Shown: positions 6,544 to 10,741 of the stretch, in pieces
How positions within the stretch are numbered: position 1 is the first letter of the stretch
How the letters are laid out: the number at the start of each line of letters is the position of its first letter
Source of the DNA: Thermomicrobiaceae bacterium
GTDB lineage: Bacteria > Chloroflexota > Chloroflexia > Thermomicrobiales > Thermomicrobiaceae
NCBI GenBank assembly: GCA_025966355.1
Contig: JAICWZ010000029.1
Span: forward strand, 1 to 10,741
Direction of reading: 5' to 3'
Length of the DNA stretch: 10,741 nucleotides
Notes under the pieces: model-generated
Seen by the model: only the letters and a program-made list of their open reading frames with translations
What the model was told of the DNA's origin: nothing
Database searches by the model: none
Position numbers and translations under genes: made by a program

Positions 6544-7275
6544 CCCGTCGCGGAAGAGCGCCGGACGCAGCCGTGCTTCCATGATGGCCACAATCCGCTG
6601 GCGCGTCGCCTCGGGGATGCCCGCGAAGAACGAGTCACCGAACATTTCGAGCCAGAGGCTGAGCCCCGCTGCGCCGCCGTCGAGCAGCGTCGGGCGGTCG
6701 AAGAGAACGGCCGAGGTTGTTTCGAGCCCGTGCCGTTCGAGGAGTGTAGCGTGTTCGGCGATGCTCGGGTAATACCAGGGATTGCGTTCGGCGCCGTCGG
6801 GGTAGCCCGCCTCGCGCATTGCGTCGATCGCGGCCGCGATAATCTGACCGACGTTGCGCTTGCCGCCGAATTCGGCGACGAAGCGTCCGCCCGGTTTCAG
6901 CGCACGCGCGAGGCAGGCCGCGGCGCCTTCCTGATCGTGCACCCAGTGGAAGACGGCGTTGGAGAAGATGGCGTCGACCGGCTCCGCGAGCGTGAAATTG
7001 GAGGCGTCGGCGACCTCGAAGCGGATGTCGGGATAGTTGGCGCGGGCCTGCTCGATCATGGCGGGCGAGAAATCGGTGCCGATGACGTTGGCGCCGCGTT
7101 CGGCGATGGCGCGCGTGAGATGGCCGGTGCCGCAGCCAATATCGAGCACCGTTTCGCCCGGTTGTGGATCGAGCAGGTCGATCAGGTTCGAGCCATACTC
7201 CCAGATGAAGGCGAACTTGTTATCGTACAGCCCGGCGTTCCAGCTATCCCGCGTCGATTCTTCGCTCGTTGCCAT
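6478..7275 (-). CDS. Class I SAM-dependent methyltransferase, trans-aconitate methyltransferase-like
   Basis: This is a soluble 265-residue Rossmann-fold methyltransferase. Motif I is VLDIGCGTG (residues 43-51), followed by the acidic ribose-binding position in TDFS (Asp68), an AD pair at 89-90, the strand IFSNAVFHWV (103-112) and the LKPGG turn (126-130). The N-terminus (WNAGLYDNKFAFIWEYGSNLIDLL) and the FSNAVFHW motif recall Tam, which methylates trans-aconitate, but many uncharacterised relatives share these, so the substrate is open. The start was placed at ATG 7275 because GGGGAG lies 5 nt upstream and homology begins there. The frame stays open for 48 more codons, but those run through repeat-rich non-coding sequence. 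The last 66 bp overlap the convergent six-repeat protein gene. The end WYADYRRLRLVARR looks like the genuine family C-terminus, so the overlap is real coding on both strands. Confidence 0.88.
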   Translation of the reverse strand: MATSEESTRDSWNAGLYDNKFAFIWEYGSNLIDLLDPQPGETVLDIGCGTGHLTRAIAERGANVIGTDFSPAMIEQARANYPDIRFEVADASNFTLAEPVDAIFSNAVFHWVHDQEGAAACLARALKPGGRFVAEFGGKRNVGQIIAAAIDAMREAGYPDGAERNPWYYPSIAEHATLLERHGLETTSAVLFDRPTLLDGGAAGLSLWLEMFGDSFFAGIPEATRQRIVAIMEARLRPALFRDGSWYADYRRLRLVARRDVSSGR

Positions 7276-7302
7276 CGGTTCTCCCCGTTGATCGATCCGC
7301 CG

Positions 7303-7334
7303 CCCAACCGGCCACGAGTGTACCGCCGGTTGGG
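7303..7334. promoter_or_regulatory. 10-bp inverted repeat upstream of the methyltransferase
   Basis: CCCAACCGGC at 7303-7312 is perfectly complementary to GCCGGTTGGG at 7325-7334, with a 12-nt spacer. It lies 28-59 bp before the methyltransferase start. The spacer holds, on the minus strand, TACACT (7322-7317), a plausible -10 box, so the repeat could be an operator straddling the promoter or a 5'-leader hairpin. No strong -35 was seen. Confidence 0.35.
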
Positions 7335-7400
7335 TGCGGTTGGCGAAGGACGGTTGGGATCGGGGTGGGGTCTCATCCGGAAACGCGGTCGAACTGACCC

Positions 7401-7503
7401 GCCTCGTGCATGCGCACATCGGCCGGGCGTCATCAATGACGCACCCTACGTAGGGGTTTGATTGATCAAACCCGGCGCGCCGTTCAGGCGGCGCCCGTTC
7501 TTC
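7401..7503. repeat. Second copy of the palindromic repeat, with ends joined back to back
   Basis: Positions 7401-7449 match 4101-4148 (right inner segment plus right end). Positions 7450-7503 match the left end plus left inner segment at 3995-4048. The order is therefore right-end then left-end, joined with no bases between (CCCTAC|GTAGGG). The right-end hairpin here is GGGCGTCAT-CA-ATGACGCACCC, with one inserted A. The left-end hairpin (7454-7473) is a perfect 9-bp stem, GGGTTTGAT-TG-ATCAAACCC. It sits between the methyltransferase and YjjX-like genes. On the minus strand it follows the YjjX stop codon by about 25-130 nt, so the hairpins might also serve as 3'-end structures for that operon. 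Confidence 0.75.
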
Positions 7504-7527
7504 CCCGTGTCAATGGCATCAACATCA

Positions 7528-8076
7528 TCAGATGGAGGCTGACTCCCGCCATGGTTCGAGCAGCGTCAGGAAGGCGTGCAATACCGCGAGTTGCAGCAGA
7601 TCGGTTCGCGTGCGGCGATTGGCGCTGAAGAGGCCGACCGCGCCCTGGTGTTGCCCGAGATTGGATGTGCCGAAATGCGTGTCGAGCAGCGGACCGAGTT
7701 CGGCGCCGGCGTGCAGGGTAGCGTTGAGGTCGGTTGGTAGGGCGAAACGTTCGCCGCTGCCGAAGCCGCGCGTGCCGTGTAGATCGACGACGGCGGCCCA
7801 GGAGATGACGTAGATGCGCTCATCCGGCCCATCCGCCAGCCCTGATTCGAGGCCGACGCCGTAGACGGCATTCGTCTGGGCGAGCGCCGCTTCAGCGCGG
7901 GCCAGCGCGCCGTGCGCAGTCTCGTCATCGCCCCACGGTTGCGGAGGGATCGCGAGATCGACATCGACCGGGATGACCTGTGTCCAGCCGAGGAGATCGC
8001 GCGCGACATTTTTGACGGCGGTCACCTTGGCCGGGTTGGTCGTGCCAATGGCCAGCGTGATTCTTTGTCGGTTCAT
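7528..8076 (-). CDS. yjjX: Inosine/xanthosine triphosphatase, YjjX (DUF84) family
   Basis: This is a soluble 182-residue house-cleaning NTPase expected to hydrolyse non-canonical purine triphosphates (ITP, XTP) to monophosphates and so keep them out of nucleic acids. Family landmarks are TTNPAKVTAVKNV (residues 12-24), QPWGDDETAHGALARAEAAL (46-65), YGVGLESGL (72-80), SWAAVVD (92-98), LGPLLDTHFGTSNL (128-140), GAVGLFSANRRTR (145-157) and a closing helix rich in L/A. Length matches E. coli YjjX, which is about 170. Its ATG (8076-8074) overlaps the TGA of the exporter permease as ATGA, so it is the third gene of a coupled operon with an ABC exporter. GGGAG lies just upstream. No functional link between an NTPase and the exporter is known to me; the coupling may only serve expression. 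Confidence 0.87.
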   Translation of the reverse strand: MNRQRITLAIGTTNPAKVTAVKNVARDLLGWTQVIPVDVDLAIPPQPWGDDETAHGALARAEAALAQTNAVYGVGLESGLADGPDERIYVISWAAVVDLHGTRGFGSGERFALPTDLNATLHAGAELGPLLDTHFGTSNLGQHQGAVGLFSANRRTRTDLLQLAVLHAFLTLLEPWRESASI

Positions 8077-9167
8077 GCGATCTCCCGGTGGAGTGTCGAG
8101 GCGGCGAGGATCACCATGAGGGCGGCGAAGCCGACGAGCACCCCGGTCTGCAGCCAGAGCGCCCCGAGCTGATCACCGCGAATCATCACGCCCCGCAACG
8201 CTTCGTTGGCGTAGGTGAGCGGCATCAGATCGGCGAGGATGCGCAGCGGTCCCGGTAGCGACGAGAGCGGCCAGATGATGCCGGACAGCAAACCCTGCGG
8301 CGTGATGACGATCGGAATGAACTGAACGACCTGGAGTTCGGTGCGCGCGAAGGTCGAGAGGAAGATGCCCATGTTGACCGAGCCGATCGTCAGCAGGAGC
8401 GTGAAGAAGAAGACGAGCAGGATATGGCCGGTGTAGTGGATATGGATGGCATAGACACAGTAGAGCACCAGTACGACCGACTGTAACGCCGCGAAGACGG
8501 CGAAGCCGAGCATGTAGCCGAGCACGATTTCGGCGCGGCTCAGCGGCGATACCATCAAGCGTTCGATGCTTCCCTGGATCCGCTCGCGCAGGAATGAGAC
8601 TGAGGTAAGCAGGAAAACAAAGAAGAAGGCGAAGAAGCCGATGAAGGTCGGTGCGAAGTAGTCGAGCTGATCGAATTGCGGTCCGCCGTGCAGAAAGACC
8701 GGGTTGAGTTTGAGCGGCACACCGGCCGGATTGAGCGCCCGGACGACCGTCGTGGGGAGCGCCTGGTTGAGCGCGTTGAGCACGGCGCTGGAGGTGTTCG
8801 GCTGCGAGCCTTCGAGCGTGACGGTCAGCGTCTGGGGTGTCGAGCCGGTAAGCGACAGGTTGTCCGGCAGCGTCAGGACCGCGTCGATATCGTTCTGCTT
8901 GATGGCGCGTGTGGCATCGGCCGCGCTCATCGTCTTCACGGTCAATGCCTGGCTGTCGCTGAGTCCGGCGACAAGCTGCGCCGCGACCGGACTGGCGTCG
9001 CCGTTGACGATTGCCAGCGAGACGTGATGGGTGCCGCCGCGATAGATGTAGGCGAGCAGCGAGATGACCAGTATGGGTGCGATTAACATCAGAATGAGCG
9101 TGCGCCGATCGCGCCGGAACTGTCGCACGATGCGCGTCGCCAGCGCCAGCACGCGACGGCGGCTCAA
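8073..9167 (-). CDS. ABC-2 type exporter permease
   Basis: This is a 364-residue membrane subunit of an ABC exporter (ABC2_membrane_3, YhhJ/YbhR-like family). A basic N-terminus (MSRRRVLALATRIVRQFRRDRRTL) leads to helix 1 at about 24-43. A large extracytoplasmic domain of about 125 residues follows (45-170, starting HHVSLAIVNGD). A cluster of helices follows at about 170-192, 218-242, 248-272, 282-303 and 341-358. Between helices 2 and 3 is the family's ATPase-docking motif RERIQGSIERLMVSPLSRAEIVLG, with the conserved ERL..SPLSR.E. The C-terminal half contains PQGLLSGIIWPLSSLPGPLR and PLTYANEALRG, also typical. It starts at TTG 9167, which shares four bases (TTGA) with the ATPase stop and is preceded by GGAGAG with 5-nt spacing. 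The exported substrate cannot be told; relatives export drugs, lipids or small hydrophobics. Confidence 0.88.
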   Translation of the reverse strand: MSRRRVLALATRIVRQFRRDRRTLILMLIAPILVISLLAYIYRGGTHHVSLAIVNGDASPVAAQLVAGLSDSQALTVKTMSAADATRAIKQNDIDAVLTLPDNLSLTGSTPQTLTVTLEGSQPNTSSAVLNALNQALPTTVVRALNPAGVPLKLNPVFLHGGPQFDQLDYFAPTFIGFFAFFFVFLLTSVSFLRERIQGSIERLMVSPLSRAEIVLGYMLGFAVFAALQSVVLVLYCVYAIHIHYTGHILLVFFFTLLLTIGSVNMGIFLSTFARTELQVVQFIPIVITPQGLLSGIIWPLSSLPGPLRILADLMPLTYANEALRGVMIRGDQLGALWLQTGVLVGFAALMVILAASTLHREIA

Positions 9168-9940
9168 CGGCGCTCTCCGCTCGGTGCCGTCGTCAAGGCG
9201 TCGGCCAGCGCCAGAAAGGCGTCCTCAAGATCCTGGCAACCGGTTTGGGCGCGCAGGGCGTCGGGGCTGCCGGTCGCAAGCAGGCGACCGTCGCGCAGGA
9301 AGGCGAGTTCGTCGCAGCGGTCGGCCTCGTCCATGATGTGGCTGGAGACGATCAGCGTGCGGCCCTGATCGGCCAGTTCACGGAAGCGTTGCCAGAAGCT
9401 TCGCCGGAGAACGGGATCGAGTCCAACCGTCGGTTCGTCAAGAATCAGCAGTTCCGGCCGGTGCAGCAAGGCGCAGGCGAGCGAGGCGCGCTGGCGCATA
9501 CCGCCGCTAAACGTTTGGAGCTGGCTGTCGAGCCGGTCGAAAAGGCCGACTTCGCTCGTGATCTCCTCGATGCGCGCCCGCAGTTCACCGGTTGGCACGT
9601 CGTAGAGCGCGCCGAAAAAGTTGAGATTCTCTCGCAGCGAGAGATCGGGGTAGAGCGCCGCCGCCTGGGTCATATAGCCGATGTGGGCGGTTGTCTCGCG
9701 ATTCGGCATGATCTGGCCAAGCACGCGTATCGTCCCGCTATCCGGGCTAAGTGCACCAGCCGCGAGGCGAATGAGCGTCGTCTTGCCCGAGCCGCTCGGG
9801 CCGAGCAGCCCGAAAATGCGGCCACTCGGAATTGATAGACTGACATGCTCCAGCGCGACGATCGAACCGAAGCTGCGCGACACCTGATCAGCTTGAACGA
9901 TTGCGTCCGTCTTGTTCCCCTTCTGCCTCACGTGTGCCAC
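9164..9940 (-). CDS. ABC exporter ATP-binding protein
   Basis: This is a 258-residue ATPase driving the ABC-2 permease encoded immediately downstream. All motifs are present in order: Walker A GPSGSGKT (residues 47-54), Q-loop at Gln92 (YMTQAAALYP), signature FSGGM (144-148), Walker B LLILDEP (164-170), D-loop VGLDP and H-loop His201 (SSH). It belongs to the DrrA/CcmA-like exporter group; the short QAAALYPDLSLRENLNFFGALY stretch after the Q-loop is characteristic. The start is uncertain. GTG 9940 gives the longest frame but has no clear ribosome site, and GTG 9931 is another option; either might follow a short leader. It is the first gene of the three-gene minus-strand operon and lies divergent to an MmgE/PrpD gene across a gap of about 109 bp. 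Confidence 0.88.
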   Translation of the reverse strand: MAHVRQKGNKTDAIVQADQVSRSFGSIVALEHVSLSIPSGRIFGLLGPSGSGKTTLIRLAAGALSPDSGTIRVLGQIMPNRETTAHIGYMTQAAALYPDLSLRENLNFFGALYDVPTGELRARIEEITSEVGLFDRLDSQLQTFSGGMRQRASLACALLHRPELLILDEPTVGLDPVLRRSFWQRFRELADQGRTLIVSSHIMDEADRCDELAFLRDGRLLATGSPDALRAQTGCQDLEDAFLALADALTTAPSGERR

Positions 9941-10049
9941 TCGCGACAGTCACCGAAAAGCGAGTGTACATCAGGTGTCGTTACAATTGGACGACGGGCC
10001 GGTCTGGCTCGCTGTGGTGTGCCAGCACGGCCTGATGAGGAGTAATGGA
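9941..10049. promoter_or_regulatory. Divergent promoter region between the exporter operon and the MmgE/PrpD gene
   Basis: This 109-bp region must hold promoters for both strands. For the plus strand, TACAAT at 9982-9987 is a good -10 hexamer; the matching -35 is weak. For the minus strand, TACACT (9968-9963) is a possible -10, and it is part of a 9-mer (CGAGTGTAC read on the plus strand, 9961-9969) also found upstream of the methyltransferase at 7315-7323. GAGGAG at 10037-10042 is the ribosome site for ATG 10050. Confidence 0.35.
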
Positions 10050-10741
10050 ATGTCTCTTGCCGAAGTGATGGCAGATTACGCGCTCGATCTCGCCTTCGAG
10101 GATTTGCCGGAGCCGGTCGTTGCAGCGGCCTTGCGCGCCGTGGCCGATACGCTCGCCTGTGCGGTGGGAGCGGTTGGCGAAGAAGGTCCGGAACTGCTGC
10201 GCGACTTCGCGCTGGCGCGGGCCTCGATGCTGGAATCGTCACTGATCGGGAGCGGCGAGCAGATCAATATGTCGCTGGCGGCGCTGGTCAATTGCAGCCT
10301 GGCGCGCGATCTCGACGCCAACGACCTCTACGCCGGCACACCGGGCCGCGATACCGGCCACTTCTCCGACGCGATACCGGCGCTACTGGCGGTCGCCGAG
10401 GCGATCGGCGCTTCCGGACGCGACTTCATCACCTCGGTCGTCATCGCCTATGAATTGCAGGCGGTGCTGGCCGAGTCGTATCTCTGGATGCAGGGCGGAC
10501 TGCATTCGGTCAGCCAGGTCGCCTGGGCATTGCCGGCTGCGACCGGACGCCTGCTCCAGTTGCGGCACGAGCAGATCGTGTCGGCGATCGGGCTTTCCGG
10601 TACGACCGGCGGGCTGATTCTGCAATCGTGGCTCAAGCCGTCGCCGAAGCTATCGCTCATCAAGGGCGGCGCACCCGGCTTTGCGGCGCAACACGCGCTG
10701 GAGGCGGTCGATTTGGCGGCCGACGGCTACACCGCGCCGCA
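10050..10741 (+). CDS. MmgE/PrpD family protein, 5' part
   Basis: This is the first 230 codons of a gene cut by the right edge, with no stop in this stretch. Family members include 2-methylcitrate dehydratase PrpD, cis-aconitate decarboxylase and iminodisuccinate epimerase, all acting on small di- or tricarboxylates. The N-terminal helical part shows the family pattern ADYALDL.FEDLPEPVVAAALRAVADTLACAVGA. It is followed by NCSLARDLDANDLYAGTPGRDTGHFSDAIPALLAVAEAIGASG, equivalent to the usual D-F-N-D...H..D stretch. Then come AYELQAVL and SLIKGGAPGFAAQ, which matches the conserved Lys-containing K..APG.AA segment. The usual first Asp-Phe-Asn-Asp reads Asp-Ala-Asn-Asp here. ATG 10050 was chosen because GAGGAG lies 7 nt upstream; ATG 10045 is in another frame. 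Full length should be about 450-480 residues. The substrate cannot be assigned from this part. Confidence 0.87.
   Translation, partial: MSLAEVMADYALDLAFEDLPEPVVAAALRAVADTLACAVGAVGEEGPELLRDFALARASMLESSLIGSGEQINMSLAALVNCSLARDLDANDLYAGTPGRDTGHFSDAIPALLAVAEAIGASGRDFITSVVIAYELQAVLAESYLWMQGGLHSVSQVAWALPAATGRLLQLRHEQIVSAIGLSGTTGGLILQSWLKPSPKLSLIKGGAPGFAAQHALEAVDLAADGYTAP

Noticed and set aside
7182..7436. Minus-strand 84-residue frame before the methyltransferase
   Set aside because: It overlaps the methyltransferase start in another frame and runs through the repeat copy. Arg/Pro/Ser-rich with no domain.
6730..7461. 243-residue plus-strand frame
   Set aside because: It is antisense to the methyltransferase, whose SAM-binding motifs are clear. 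Long shadow frames are common in GC-rich DNA, and this one has no recognisable domain and ends in repeat sequence.
8676..9086. 136-residue plus-strand frame
   Set aside because: It is antisense to the exporter permease's extracytoplasmic domain, with Arg/Asp/Gly-rich shadow composition.
9245..9835. 196-residue plus-strand frame
   Set aside because: It is antisense to the exporter ATPase, in which all nucleotide-binding motifs are intact.

Overview
The window is about 10.7 kb of GC-rich, densely coded bacterial DNA (GC a little above 60% by eye). The best guess for the source is a Chloroflexota-type organism, possibly Thermomicrobia-like. Three things point there: a membrane protein built from DUF5671-like modules, a solute-binding protein with both a twin-arginine signal and a lipobox behind a long N-terminal extension, and GTAGGGG-type palindromic repeats between genes. 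This placement is inference; no rRNA or other marker gene is present.

Region 1 (1-3950, plus strand) is a polyamine-type (PotABCD-like) ABC importer. It holds the 3' part of the ATPase gene, two permease genes (TTG start; ATGA-coupled) and, after a 187-189 bp gap, a Tat/lipoprotein substrate-binding protein followed by a strong hairpin. The substrate cannot be fixed from sequence.

Region 2 (3951-4279) is non-coding. It carries a 154-bp element bounded by 27-bp terminal inverted repeats, each of which is itself a hairpin.

Region 3 (4280-6543, plus strand) is a likely two-gene unit. The first gene encodes a small membrane-anchored protein with an NTF2-like look. The second encodes a 577-residue polytopic membrane protein that is a six-fold tandem repeat of a two-helix DUF5671-like module.

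Region 4 (6478-9940, minus strand) starts with a SAM-dependent methyltransferase whose 3' end overlaps the repeat protein gene tail-to-tail by 66 bp. Upstream of it is a non-coding stretch with a second, rearranged copy of the palindromic repeat. Beyond that is a tightly overlapped operon in the order ABC-2 exporter ATPase, exporter permease, YjjX-like house-cleaning NTPase.

Region 5 (9941-10741) is a short divergent intergenic region followed by the start of an MmgE/PrpD-family gene on the plus strand, cut by the window edge.

Most genes belong to known families. The items most worth a second look are the six-module DUF5671-like protein with its NTF2-like partner, and the palindromic repeats. 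The repeats' stems change by compensating substitutions, and their two ends are arranged inside-out between the two loci.
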